The notes under the pieces: model-generated
Databases searched by the model: none
Told to the model about the DNA's origin: nothing
The model's input: only the letters and a program-made list of their open reading frames with translations
Assembly (NCBI RefSeq): GCF_900060185.1
Contig: NZ_FIZY01000001.1
Coordinates: 1-64,000 of the forward strand
DNA length: 64,000 bases
DNA from: Grimontia marina
GTDB lineage: Bacteria > Pseudomonadota > Gammaproteobacteria > Enterobacterales > Vibrionaceae
Direction: 5' to 3'
Program-made: the position numbers and the translations under genes
In this document: piece by piece, positions 1 to 10,883 of the stretch
Position numbering within the stretch: the stretch's first letter is position 1
Layout: the number at the start of each line of letters is the position of its first letter

Positions 1-1
1 T

Positions 2-205
2 TTTATGATGGCATTGAGAGATATTCAGGATGAGCTGATGTGGTGTGCGATAGCAGCCCCCGGCTCAATCCCGAGAAAGCTAAGAGCCATGCGGGAGAGA
101 GTGAAACGCTACATACTCCCCAAAAAAAGAAAACGGCCCAAAGCGAGGACCGTTCGTATTAATAAAACTCGCTACCCTGTTCGCTCTAAGCACCTTAAAC
201 CTTAA
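2..205 (+). pseudogene. C-terminal fragment of an IS4-type transposase (cut by window start)
   Basis: The frame is open to the left edge, so the true start lies outside the window; only about 67 codons are visible. The tail is very basic and ends in RTVRINKTRYPVRSKHLKP, a pattern I recognise from the C-termini of IS4-family DDE transposases. It contains none of the catalytic DDE residues, which would be upstream. No terminal inverted repeat could be confirmed, although the T-rich stretch after position 235 could lie near the element's right end. Whether the full-length gene upstream is intact cannot be judged. The next gene converges on it from the opposite strand. Confidence 0.6.
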
Positions 206-265
206 GTGATAGGTGTTACCCTTCAAGGGGCGTTTTTTGTATCAGCTACATTGAGGAAGAGTGCG

Positions 266-1828
266 TTATTTCACTTCCGCCCAAGGCCCGCCATTCGTTG
301 GTAGATCGCCTTTGGTCCACCATTTTGCTTTGTAGGTTTTGGTCTCATAAACCACAGTATCGCCGCCGCTGTAGGCAATATCTTTACTCCAGGCTTGGTC
401 GCCAGCACCTTTGTCCGCTACCCATACGGAAGACGTTCCCGGCTCCTCACTTTTGTTCCACCACTGTGCCGTATACGTCACGCCAAAGTGTGTCACTTTA
501 TCGCCAGCCAGATAGGTCGCATTCGCATCCCAGTTTGTTTCACCACCAGTGCTACCGCTACCTTTCACGTTTACGCTGATCACAGCCTCAGCACTCGCAG
601 TGCCGTCAGTGACTGTCACAGTAATCGTGTCGTTAAGGTCAGTGGTGGTTGCTGGCGCAGTGTAACTGATGGCTGCATCATTGCCTGTAACTGTCACAGT
701 GCCTTGGCTGGCACTGAATGTCAGTGCATCGTTGTCAGCATCTGTTGCTGAAACAGCAATTTGAGTGGATTGACCGCTTTCTACACTCACTGCCAGTGGG
801 GCGTTGAGAACCGGTACGTTGTTCACGACTTCCCGTTTGATATCGAGTTGGAAGGTAGCGCTTTGGTCTTTCACGTAAACCAGATTGCCGTATAGATCGG
901 CGTTGTCCCAAGACACCAAACCGTCTTGTGAGAGTTTGCCGAGACGAACACCGGTCGAGCCATTGTTGATGATATCTGCTAACTGAGAGGCCCAAACCGC
1001 TTCGTCTTGGTTTGTCTCGTCAATAGCGACCTTTTCGAACACGGTTTCTGTCCCACTTCCATCGAAAACGCGGAACCAGACGGTATCTCCACTATTGGCG
1101 TCGTCAGTTGCTTTGACTGCTGCACCAAGGCTTTGCCATGTTGGAACAACGATGTCGCCACCAAAGCTGATGTCTGAACAGTTGTAGAAGCCTTCGCCTG
1201 CCGGGTCATCACGTTGCCAGCGTGAATAAAGCACTGCGTTGCCAGTGCGGTCGGTCGGCAAGGTGATAGTCATTTGGTAGTACTTCTTCTCGTTGATGAT
1301 CACAACGGGTACATTGCCAAATTCCGCTATCAAATCCAGATCTGACCATTTCAGTGCATTAGTCGCCGAATTATAGGCGGCGTTTGAGAGGTAGAATTTC
1401 CAGAAGCTCGGATTGTGAGGCGTTGATGCACGGTATAGCAGGGTCAGCTTACCGTTTAGACTAGGGTCAATCGGTGTGGCTTGCCATTCAGAAGAAGGAA
1501 TGTCGATACCGGCTTTTTTCGGGTCACCTGCTGAACACAATGCACCATCTGGAACTGCAGTTTCAACAGCAACTTGATTCGTGAAATTAGAAACGAGTTT
1601 GGCAAATTCCGGCTTTTGCACAAACGGATACCAGCCGGATTCTTTAAATGCTGCACGACAAGCCGCGTTAGGGATGGTTGAGCCATCTGTTGATTCCCAA
1701 TAGCCACCGTCGCTGTCACAAATCTCCTGACGTGCGGGTGGGTAGTCCATATAGCCATGTGCAAAGGCGAGTTGAGGTATTGTCGCCGATACCACTGCCA
1801 CCAAAGGGAGTAGTCGAGTGCGTAACAT
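266..1828 (-). CDS. Secreted AA10 lytic polysaccharide monooxygenase with two chitin-binding modules
   Basis: A 520-aa exported copper enzyme expected to cleave chitin (or cellulose) oxidatively. A 23-residue signal peptide ends in FA; cleavage leaves His24 as residue 1 (HGYMDYPPARQ), the N-terminal histidine-brace ligand. The second ligand is probably the His in TPHNPSFWKFYL. The AA10 domain runs to about residue 225 and ends in RWQRDDPAGEGFYNCSD, as in the Vibrio spindolin-like chitin-binding proteins rather than GbpA itself. An unassigned module (about 235-335), a cadherin/Ig-like domain (about 340-425) and two CBM5/12 (ChiC) repeats follow; the repeats carry the AQWWNK and AKWWTK signatures, near 433-470 and 480-520. 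It is transcribed alone. The family assignment is strong; the substrate is inferred. Confidence 0.9.
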   Translation of the reverse strand: MLRTRLLPLVAVVSATIPQLAFAHGYMDYPPARQEICDSDGGYWESTDGSTIPNAACRAAFKESGWYPFVQKPEFAKLVSNFTNQVAVETAVPDGALCSAGDPKKAGIDIPSSEWQATPIDPSLNGKLTLLYRASTPHNPSFWKFYLSNAAYNSATNALKWSDLDLIAEFGNVPVVIINEKKYYQMTITLPTDRTGNAVLYSRWQRDDPAGEGFYNCSDISFGGDIVVPTWQSLGAAVKATDDANSGDTVWFRVFDGSGTETVFEKVAIDETNQDEAVWASQLADIINNGSTGVRLGKLSQDGLVSWDNADLYGNLVYVKDQSATFQLDIKREVVNNVPVLNAPLAVSVESGQSTQIAVSATDADNDALTFSASQGTVTVTGNDAAISYTAPATTTDLNDTITVTVTDGTASAEAVISVNVKGSGSTGGETNWDANATYLAGDKVTHFGVTYTAQWWNKSEEPGTSSVWVADKGAGDQAWSKDIAYSGGDTVVYETKTYKAKWWTKGDLPTNGGPWAEVK

Positions 1829-1972
1829 ATTGTTTCCTCTCAGTGTTGGTTGTTTTTGTTGCTTTTTTTGTTATTACACACTGGTTTGGTTGAAAATTAG
1901 GCGGCGGGATTTTGTCGGTTTCTACAAATTTAAGGTGGCTCGAAAAAGGTTTTCCAAATTTTCATAGATATG

Positions 1973-2026
1973 AAAATGCCCGGCATGATTAGGAATTCAT
2001 GTCACTAATCAATGGCCGGGTATTTT
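1973..2026 (-). terminator. Long hairpin terminating the scsB-scsD operon
   Basis: The arms at 1977-1992 and 2005-2022 pair with two bulged bases around a 12-nt loop. Read on the minus strand the hairpin is followed by ATTTTCAT. It lies 70 bp past the scsD stop and before the LPMO gene on the same strand. A second smaller hairpin (CCACCTCC/GGAGGGGG, about 2041-2060) precedes it. Confidence 0.5.
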
Positions 2027-2094
2027 GTTGTCAGTCCTAACCCCCCTCCTATGGAGGTGGTGATCGTTTGAATAGTGCCTGTGAAAGCGATGGT

Positions 2095-2616
2095 TTAAGC
2101 CAACCAAAGGCGAGCCAATAAACCGGGTGGTGTGGTGATACCGGTAGTGATAGATGCGATTTTGCCGTCTTTAACAATCACTATGGTCGGTGTCGCACGC
2201 ACGCCCCACATACCTGACAAAGATCCTCGCTCATCATTGATGGTGGCGAATTTCAGGTCGTGATGTTGAAGGTATGCCGTAATACGATCATTTGAGCCTG
2301 AAGTGATCGCAACAGAGATGACATCATGATCCTCCGCTAACCAGTCCACGGTTGGCGTCACAAATTTGCATGCGCCACACCATGTGGCCCAAAAGTACAA
2401 AACCACGGGTTTGTCTTCACTTAGAGCGACTAAATCTATTGTTTCACCTGAAAGATCCTGTAAGGCAACATTTGGCAACTGCTCGTTCGGCATGTCTTGA
2501 CTGCGCCAAAGATCCAGAGCGAATGAAATAACAGAAAACAAGATCACCAGTGTCAGGATTTCCTTTATCCAGAATCCGGGCTGTTTCCATTTACTCTTGT
2601 CTTTTGGAGTGTCCAT
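2095..2616 (-). CDS. scsD: Membrane-anchored thioredoxin-like protein (ScsD/TlpA type)
   Basis: A 173-aa protein predicted to sit in the periplasm, tethered by one N-terminal membrane segment (about residues 17-35). A TlpA/ResA-like thioredoxin fold carries the redox motif WATWCGAC. It would receive electrons from the adjacent ScsB and pass them to periplasmic protein disulfides, a pathway linked to copper tolerance in enteric bacteria. The start at 2616 is chosen because AGGAGG lies 7-8 nt upstream and the ATG sits 4 nt after the scsB stop; the frame stays open 40 codons further, but that stretch overlaps scsB. The ScsA and ScsC partners are absent here. Confidence 0.8.
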   Translation of the reverse strand: MDTPKDKSKWKQPGFWIKEILTLVILFSVISFALDLWRSQDMPNEQLPNVALQDLSGETIDLVALSEDKPVVLYFWATWCGACKFVTPTVDWLAEDHDVISVAITSGSNDRITAYLQHHDLKFATINDERGSLSGMWGVRATPTIVIVKDGKIASITTGITTPPGLLARLWLA

Positions 2617-2620
2617 GGTT

Positions 2621-4723
2621 TCAACCTCCTTTAGCATGATTGATGGCGCGAATGACATCTTCACTCGACAGCACGACAGGAAGCGGGATGCCTTCTGGCG
2701 CCGCTGGGCCATAAACAATATTGAAAGGCACACCATAGCGGCCGTATTTACGCAGATAGTTGGTCACATAACCGTTGGGAGAAGTCCAATCACCCTGGAG
2801 TATCACCATATCTTCGGCTTGAAGTCTGGAGTAGACGGGCTCTTGCAGTAAAACACCGATTTTGTTTGCTTTACAGGTGATACACCAATCTGCAGTGACA
2901 TCCACAAACACGGTATTTCCGGCATTCACTTCTTGCGCTATCCGCGATTCATCGAGCTTTTGCCACGCCAAATCAGGTGGCAGAGGCGTCACCCATTTAG
3001 AGGCTGTAAGGCTTGCAATTACCAGCGTCACAGCCGTCAGAAAAATGCCCATGCCACTGACGATCACTGCTGTTTTCTTACCGTGAACTTTGTGGATTCT
3101 GGTGATGAAAAAGGCAATGACGATGAAGCTCAGGATGATAAGCCAAAGCAGCGATAAATGATTGGCCAGCAATGTCAGTAGCCAGACGCTGGTTGCGAGC
3201 ATCAGAAAGCCAAATAACCACTTCACTCGGTTCATCCAAGCGCCTGGTTTTGGTAATTTCGTTGCTAGGGAAGGCATGGCGGCAACGAGTAACCAAGGCA
3301 GCGCCATACTAATAGCTAGCGCGGAGAAAATCGCAAACAGGGTTGGTGTTGACGCGGTTAGAGCAAACGCAACCGCAGTGCCAAGAAACGGTGCAGAACA
3401 TGGGGTAGCAAGTAATGTGGCAAACATGCCTTGGGTAAAGTGCCCGACATAGGAGTTATCGCCCCGGGTTGCCAGCCAGGTATTCGCCGAAGAGGGCAGA
3501 CTGATCTCGAATAATCCCAACATGTTGGCAGCAAACAGCGTCGTAATCCCCACCATTACACCGATAAACAGCGGGCTTTGGAATTGAATGCCCCAACCGA
3601 TCGCGTTACCAGTGAGTTTGAGGGTGAGCAGGAAGGCAGCGAGTAGCCAAAATGAAAACAAGATCCCCGCCGCTGAGGCAAGAAATTGTTTACGTATTTG
3701 TACTTTCGCCAGACCCTGAGCGGTGACCACGCTGCTGAGTTTTAGGCCAAGCACCGGCAACACACAAGGCATGATATTAAGAATAAGCCCACCTAACAGC
3801 GCGAAGGCGATGGCAGATGTAAAGGAAAAATCCGGTACTGCCTCAACAATGGTTCCCGCCCTTGCCGTGATTTTCTGTTCAGCCAGAAAATCTTTGTCAA
3901 TAAATGTGATGGTCACCATTTCATCGGCTAACGCAGGCTGTTTCATCCAACTGCTGGCGGAGTAGGTAGCGGTGACGGTCTCGCCATTCACTGAGATTGT
4001 CGGCACAGAAAAAGCCACATCGGTTAGTGCGTCCAAACTGCCATCAACAATGATGTCGGGTGATTGCCAATCGATGATTTTACTTGCGGAAACTTGCAGT
4101 TGCTGTTTTGTATCATCCCATACGGCGCTGATATTTTTCAGTTGAGGTGATGCTTTAGGGACTTGGCTAGCGGCCTGCGCATGCGTGTGCAGCAACTCTG
4201 CATTGGGTTTTAGATTGTTTGGTGTAAATGCCAGTTCAAACTCGTAGTCCGTGAGCACACACACTGTGGTACAGGAAGAGACCGTTAAGGTACCTGCAAA
4301 GTTTGCTGGTTTGTTGATGTCCTCAACGTAGAGCGTGATGGGAAAAATGATATCGCCCGTGTAGCCCAGCGTATCAATACCCAACAAATCGAAACGTTGT
4401 GGGGCAGGCCATTGCCAGTCCACATCTTTAATGTTTTCTGACGCTTTCCAGTTCAGACTCGGCGCAACGCCGCCTTCTCCGGGAGAGCGCCAGTAGGTTT
4501 TCCAGTCGCCGGAGAGGTTGATTTCCAGAAAGCCTTCAACGGCGTTGGTTGATTCATTGGCATTGCCAGTCAGCGCAACGCGGGCTGTGACCGGTGGGTG
4601 GGCAGGGTTCTTCAGCCATCCGGTACCCGGTGTCTGGGCTTTCACTGGTAGCGACACAAAAAACATCAAAGCAAGTAAAGCGATGATTACTCGAGTGCTT
4701 TTTATTGAAGTGTGTTGATACAT
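2621..4723 (-). CDS. scsB: Protein-disulfide reductase, ScsB/DsbD family
   Basis: A 700-aa inner-membrane electron transporter that moves reducing equivalents from cytoplasmic thioredoxin to periplasmic thiol proteins. A signal peptide (about 1-29) is followed by a periplasmic ScsB-type N-terminal domain (to about 290). A polytopic core follows, in which the two redox cysteines sit in proline-cysteine motifs (NIMPCVLP and LATPCSAP). The C-terminal thioredoxin-like domain has the active site DWCITCK. The longer N-terminal domain favours ScsB over DsbD. It forms a tight two-gene unit with the downstream ScsD-like gene (4-nt gap). Copper-responsive control is likely by family analogy, but no operator is recognisable in the upstream gap. 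Confidence 0.85.
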   Translation of the reverse strand: MYQHTSIKSTRVIIALLALMFFVSLPVKAQTPGTGWLKNPAHPPVTARVALTGNANESTNAVEGFLEINLSGDWKTYWRSPGEGGVAPSLNWKASENIKDVDWQWPAPQRFDLLGIDTLGYTGDIIFPITLYVEDINKPANFAGTLTVSSCTTVCVLTDYEFELAFTPNNLKPNAELLHTHAQAASQVPKASPQLKNISAVWDDTKQQLQVSASKIIDWQSPDIIVDGSLDALTDVAFSVPTISVNGETVTATYSASSWMKQPALADEMVTITFIDKDFLAEQKITARAGTIVEAVPDFSFTSAIAFALLGGLILNIMPCVLPVLGLKLSSVVTAQGLAKVQIRKQFLASAAGILFSFWLLAAFLLTLKLTGNAIGWGIQFQSPLFIGVMVGITTLFAANMLGLFEISLPSSANTWLATRGDNSYVGHFTQGMFATLLATPCSAPFLGTAVAFALTASTPTLFAIFSALAISMALPWLLVAAMPSLATKLPKPGAWMNRVKWLFGFLMLATSVWLLTLLANHLSLLWLIILSFIVIAFFITRIHKVHGKKTAVIVSGMGIFLTAVTLVIASLTASKWVTPLPPDLAWQKLDESRIAQEVNAGNTVFVDVTADWCITCKANKIGVLLQEPVYSRLQAEDMVILQGDWTSPNGYVTNYLRKYGRYGVPFNIVYGPAAPEGIPLPVVLSSEDVIRAINHAKGG

Positions 4724-4854
4724 GGCCTAAAAATTTAATCCAATTTTGCACAGCATTCTGTTGAGCGCGCTGACAGATTGCAAGCGGCAGTCATACCTAA
4801 TAGGTAAGTGACCGTGTTCGTTAGACATTGCTTACAGGATGACGGAGTGAGTAT

Positions 4855-4878
4855 AAAAAAGCCCGCAGAAGCGGGCTT
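4855..4878 (-). terminator. Intrinsic terminator of secD-secF
   Basis: On the minus strand the sequence reads AAGCCCGC, TTCT, GCGGGCTTTTTT: an 8-bp GC-rich stem, tetraloop and U-tract just after the secF stop. Confidence 0.85.
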
Positions 4879-4891
4879 GGGAAGAACAGTA

Positions 4892-5788
4892 TTAAGGCGC
4901 GTCGGATACAGGCGTCGGCATATAATGCTCGGGACGCAGATTCGTCATTTCCGGAATAATGGTCGCGACTGTCATGGTTGACCAGGTACTCGCGACAATG
5001 CCGATAAACATGGTGATGGAGAAACCATATAGTGGCTCTCCCCCCAACAGCCACAGTGACCCCACTGAAATCAGTGTGGTTCCTGAAGTGATGAGAGTAC
5101 GGGACATGGTAGAAGCAATCGCGCGGTTGTTGAGCTCTGCGATTGGCAAGGTCACGTTCGCTTTCAGCAGTTCCCTGATCCGGTCAGAGATGATGATGGA
5201 GTCATTCAGTGAGTAACCCAGCACGGCCAAGAGTGCAGCCAACACGGTCAGGTTGAACTCCATTCCTGTGATAGAGAAAAAGCCCAGCAGGAGAACGACG
5301 TCATGTACCAGCGCCAGGAGTGCGCCGGATGCCAGTCGCCACTCGAAGCGGAAACTCAGGTAACCCAGAATCACCAGCAGAGTAATAAGCACAGCCAATC
5401 CCCCTTGTTCTGCCAGCTCTTGACCGACTTGTGGGCCGACCAGACTAACGTTAATCATCTCAACAGTTTGAGAGAATGATTCGAGGATAGGTTTGAGTTC
5501 AGGCTGTTCACTCAATTTCTCCGGTGCGGCGTAACGAACTACCCAATCACCGGCTTCTCCGGCTGACACCACGGTCACTGGCTGTTTGAGCGCAGCTTCC
5601 AGTTTGTCCTGAATTTTATTGGCAGTCAGCGTTGAGTCCAGTTGAACTTCACTGATCATACCGCCAGTAAAATCGAGACCGAAATTGAGGCCCCTAGTGC
5701 TCAACGTGAAGATAGAAAGCACCATGAGTACACAGGAAATCAGGCTGCCAATACGGCGAAGTTTTGTTGCGTTTTTCATCGTAATCAT
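4892..5788 (-). CDS. secF: Protein translocase subunit SecF (second-copy type)
   Basis: A 298-aa RND-type membrane protein that, with SecD, uses the ion gradient to help pull exported proteins through SecYEG. TM1 is followed by the hallmark LNFGLDFTGGM (about 32-42). A small periplasmic domain comes next, then five more membrane segments from about 130 on with the conserved GYSLNDSIIISDRIRE motif. It starts 2 bp after secD, so the two are cotranscribed. The pair lacks yajC, tgt and queA, the usual neighbours of the housekeeping copy, so it may be the additional SecDF set that several vibrios carry. That paralogue call is an inference. Confidence 0.9.
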   Translation of the reverse strand: MITMKNATKLRRIGSLISCVLMVLSIFTLSTRGLNFGLDFTGGMISEVQLDSTLTANKIQDKLEAALKQPVTVVSAGEAGDWVVRYAAPEKLSEQPELKPILESFSQTVEMINVSLVGPQVGQELAEQGGLAVLITLLVILGYLSFRFEWRLASGALLALVHDVVLLLGFFSITGMEFNLTVLAALLAVLGYSLNDSIIISDRIRELLKANVTLPIAELNNRAIASTMSRTLITSGTTLISVGSLWLLGGEPLYGFSITMFIGIVASTWSTMTVATIIPEMTNLRPEHYMPTPVSDAP

Positions 5789-5790
5789 TG

Positions 5791-7617
5791 TTATACCCTC
5801 ACACCGCGACGTGAATCTCTACCCCAAACCAGATTGATCACTGCGCGAGACGCGAAGATTCCGGTAAACATACTGGTCAACAAACCTAAGCCCAGTGTCA
5901 GAGCAAAACCTTGGATAGGGCCATTACCAATGGCATACAAGGTTGCGGCTGAGATAAGTGTGGTGATGTTAGAGTCGAGGATAGTGGCGAACGCACTGCT
6001 GAAACCCAAATCAATCGACTGAGCCAGGCTTCTTCCTTCACGGACTTTCTCTTTAATACGTTCGAAGATCAGAACATTGGTATCCACCGCCATACCGACA
6101 GTAAGCACAAGACCTGCGATACCCGGTAGTGTAAGTACTGCGCCAGGAAGCAGGGCAATCAGACCCAGTAGCATCACCATATTGACGACAAGGGCGAGGT
6201 TTGCCACCCAGCCAAGCTTGCGGTACCACACCGCCATAAACAGAAGGGTTAGGCCCATCCCCATTGCCAGCGCTGCAAAGCCGTTTTGAATGTTTTCAGC
6301 ACCTAAAGAAGGACCAATGGTGCGTTCTTCAACGATGGTTACTGGTGCAGTGAGAGAGCCAGCACGCAGCAGCAGCGCCAAATCCTGCGCTTCAGGCAGG
6401 GTGCCGACGCCAGTAATACGGAAACGGTTACCCAGTTGGGACTGAATGGTCGCCACGCTGATGATGGACGTTTCTTGCTCAGTTTTACCTTCTGCATTGC
6501 GGCTGTATTCGCTGTAAGCCGTCGCCATAGGTTTGCCGATATGCTGTGCTGAGAAGTCAGATATTTTCTTACCGCCGGTCGAATCCAGCGAAATGTTCAC
6601 TTCCGGCATGCCCATTTCACCCATGCTGGCGCGCGCATCGACAATGTGCTCACCTGACAGAACCGGTTTGCGGTTAACGTGCACCGGGCGACCGTTTTGC
6701 TCTGGGATCACCATAGAGCCAGGTTTGTAATCACTTACCACTTCATAGAACGCAAGACTTGCAGTTGCGCCAATCACGTTTTTGGCGGCGGCTGGGTCTT
6801 GAACGCCTGGCAGTTCGATGCGGATGCGGTGTTCGCCCTGACGTTGAACAGCCGCTTCTGTGATGCCGAGCTCCTCAATACGAGAGCGCATGGTTTGCAG
6901 GTTCTGTTGCACAGTTAGGTTAGTGAGTGTTTGCTTTTCTGCTTCTTTCAAACTCATGGTCAGGGTGTAGTCACCACTGCCTTTTACTTCCCATTGCGGA
7001 TATTGCTCGCGAAGGAATTGGCGCAGTTCGCCTTCAGAGGCGCTGGATGGCGCTACGACTTTTAAATCACCATCGGCATTAACCTGAACGCGTACACCAC
7101 GGACTCGAAGCTCGCGCGCGTGCTCGCGGACCGCATCAGCGGCTTGTGTTGCATGAGCATGGAAAACTTGCTGCATGTCGACATCCAGCAGGAATTGCAC
7201 GCCACCGCGAAGGTCGAGACCAAGCTTGATTGGCTTGAATCCCATCTCCAGTAGCCAAGCTGGTGCTGCTGGCACCATGGCCAGTGTCACGGTGTCATCT
7301 TCCGGCATACGTTTTGCCAAAATCTGCTTAGCCGCATTTTGTTGCGATGCTTCGCCGAGCACCACGGTGGTTTTATTGCCTTGTTGGTCAATGCGTGTCA
7401 CGTCGACATCTTTGTTATCCAAGATGCTTTTGATCGCGACAGCCGATGGCGTATTCCCTTTGTGGGAAATCATGATAGCCGGACTTTCGCCAAACCAAGA
7501 CGGCAGGGCGCTGAACAGCATGATGATGATGGTGGTGATCAGCACCACGTACTTCCATGCAGGATAGTGATTTAACAGGGTCGTTCGACCTGTTCTTTTT
7601 TGAGTTGTTTTTTGCAT
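5791..7617 (-). CDS. secD: Protein translocase subunit SecD (second-copy type)
   Basis: A 608-aa partner of SecF. One N-terminal membrane segment (about 21-43) is followed by a large periplasmic region containing the SecD signature LGLDLRGGVQFLLDVDM (about 133-149). Five membrane helices follow from about residue 445, with the conserved GMAVDTNVLIFERIKE segment. Length is typical for gammaproteobacterial SecD. No yajC lies upstream; instead there is a 106-bp gap and then an unrelated exported protein. Vibrio species often carry two SecDF pairs that may use different coupling ions; this locus looks like the unlinked one, but the other copy is not visible here. Confidence 0.9.
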   Translation of the reverse strand: MQKTTQKRTGRTTLLNHYPAWKYVVLITTIIIMLFSALPSWFGESPAIMISHKGNTPSAVAIKSILDNKDVDVTRIDQQGNKTTVVLGEASQQNAAKQILAKRMPEDDTVTLAMVPAAPAWLLEMGFKPIKLGLDLRGGVQFLLDVDMQQVFHAHATQAADAVREHARELRVRGVRVQVNADGDLKVVAPSSASEGELRQFLREQYPQWEVKGSGDYTLTMSLKEAEKQTLTNLTVQQNLQTMRSRIEELGITEAAVQRQGEHRIRIELPGVQDPAAAKNVIGATASLAFYEVVSDYKPGSMVIPEQNGRPVHVNRKPVLSGEHIVDARASMGEMGMPEVNISLDSTGGKKISDFSAQHIGKPMATAYSEYSRNAEGKTEQETSIISVATIQSQLGNRFRITGVGTLPEAQDLALLLRAGSLTAPVTIVEERTIGPSLGAENIQNGFAALAMGMGLTLLFMAVWYRKLGWVANLALVVNMVMLLGLIALLPGAVLTLPGIAGLVLTVGMAVDTNVLIFERIKEKVREGRSLAQSIDLGFSSAFATILDSNITTLISAATLYAIGNGPIQGFALTLGLGLLTSMFTGIFASRAVINLVWGRDSRRGVRV

Positions 7618-7723
7618 AGCTCTCGCTCGTCACCGCAAAACATTTACGGCAAATACGTCAAATCTTTAGTCCACTGCGTGGACGTGTTTAGTTCGCCGAT
7701 GGAAATCAGCTGGGATTTGAAGT

Positions 7724-8185
7724 TCAGGCTTGAGCTTGAGAAATGAATCGGTATTGCAGATTGGAATCTTTCCAGCCCGCGATACGGTGTCTGGTCGCTG
7801 GGGGAGAGCGAGTCCAGTCGTGCCAGTGGCTGAAAGTGTCATCGTAATGATAGTAATCAAGCAAAGTGGCAACGTTTGCCAGCTCGATAACCAGTTCATA
7901 TTCAGGTTCAGTGTTGGCGAGCCTTTCTGGCAGCCAGGAGCCGTTTCTGAGTAAGGTGGATAGGCTTGGTGTTAGCGATTTGGCTGGCGCCCGGTGCTCA
8001 GCATTTAACGAAGTGAGCGCATCTTGTGCTGATGTCTGGGCTTCATGCTGAGTGACCACCAGACAGTTTGAGTGAGCGCTGTTAGCGACAGAGTTTGCCG
8101 CAAATGATGGCAGCGAAAAAAAGACAAGCAGCAACGCGAGCAAAGCGCCCAAACTGCCGTTGTGTCTTAATGCGTTACCCTTCAT
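7724..8185 (-). CDS. Hypothetical exported protein
   Basis: A 153-aa protein of unknown function. A hydrophobic stretch (GALLALLLVFFSLP, ending SFAANS) looks like a signal peptide, so a periplasmic or secreted location is likely. The mature part has no motif I recognise; it is rich in Ser, Leu and His/Trp/Tyr towards the C-terminus (YYHYDDTFSHWHDWTRSP) and has one Cys near the cleavage site. The ATG at 8185 is preferred, with GAGTGA a few bases upstream; an in-frame ATG at 8218 would add 11 residues before the signal peptide. It lies 106 bp upstream of secD on the same strand and diverges from ligA. Confidence 0.55.
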   Translation of the reverse strand: MKGNALRHNGSLGALLALLLVFFSLPSFAANSVANSAHSNCLVVTQHEAQTSAQDALTSLNAEHRAPAKSLTPSLSTLLRNGSWLPERLANTEPEYELVIELANVATLLDYYHYDDTFSHWHDWTRSPPATRHRIAGWKDSNLQYRFISQAQA

Positions 8186-8274
8186 GGTGTCACTCAATGA
8201 TAAATCTGACAGCATCATAATCGCATGGATGCATTATCAACAAGTGGTATTTTCGCGCCTTGTGGGAGTTCGGG

Positions 8275-8317
8275 TATACTGGCTCACATTCTCAATATCC
8301 AAGCCACTAAAAAGTGG
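8275..8317 (+). promoter_or_regulatory. Possible ligA promoter and leader hairpin
   Basis: A TATACT -10-like box (8275-8280) has no convincing -35 box. It is followed by a small perfect hairpin CCACT-AAAA-AGTGG (8304-8317), about 20 nt before the ligA start. Confidence 0.3.
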
Positions 8318-8330
8318 TGAAGCAAACTAG

Positions 8331-10352
<2,022 letters not shown>

Positions 10353-10377
10353 TTTCATTAAATACCAATCCTCCACA

Positions 10378-10405
10378 AACGCCAGCATCATGCTGGCGTT
10401 TTTTT
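10378..10405 (+). terminator. Intrinsic terminator of ligA
   Basis: The stem GCCAGCA/TGCTGGC is extended by AAC/GTT and followed by seven Ts, 26 bp past the ligA stop. Confidence 0.9.
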
Positions 10406-10883
10406 ATGCCCCGCCCCTAGCGCTTTTGCGATCCAATTCAGATATTTCACGAGGTGAAATTTGACCATTAAAACGACTGGAAATTCATTTTTATGTCTCG
10501 AAAATGAATATGTGATAACGATCTCAATACAGTGTTTTTAGTATTTTTACTGACCGCGGAATGATCATAAGTAATTGTTTTTTAATGTTTTATGTTTTTA
10601 TTTTGATGTGTTTATCTAAATAAGGGATCTCGATCACGAACATGGATGGAACTTTGCACCGAGTCATATTTTTTTAATAACAAATAAAGTTCTCGTTGAT
10701 GTTTTTTCAGGTGAAAGTAGTCTGAGACTCATCGGTTGAGGGAGAGTTCAATCGGTGACAAAAAATCTAAAGCGATGAATTTGGGTCGTTTTAGAAAATC
10801 GAATAAACGAGTCATTGCTACGGCGGCCAACCATAACGGCGATGACTTGGAATTCTGAAAAATCCCTTTAGGAGTTATTTTCC
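10406..10883. other. Long leader/regulatory region of the first porin gene
   Basis: This is a 478-bp AT-rich gap with no credible ORF. It holds a perfect 17-bp palindrome (ATTTCAC-GAG-GTGAAAT, 10444-10460), an inverted repeat ATTCATTTT/AAAATGAAT (10483-10491 and 10501-10509), and the motif CGGCGGCCAAC (10821-10831) that is also found before the second porin. AGGAG sits just before the porin ATG. No promoter could be placed with confidence. Confidence 0.5.
10444..10460. promoter_or_regulatory. Perfect palindrome, possible operator
   Basis: ATTTCAC-GAG-GTGAAAT is a perfect inverted repeat of 7-bp arms with a 3-bp spacer, located about 420 bp before the porin start and 40 bp past the ligA terminator. 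The regulator, if any, is not recognised; it does not match CRP (TGTGA-N6-TCACA). Confidence 0.3.

Noticed and set aside
2617-2736. N-terminal extension of scsD by 40 codons
   Set aside because: It overlaps scsB fully and lacks a ribosome site; AGGAGG supports the ATG at 2616.
7415-7633. Minus-strand ORF with a run of six histidines
   Set aside because: It is an out-of-frame reading of the secD start region; the His run comes from repeated ATG codons read in another frame.
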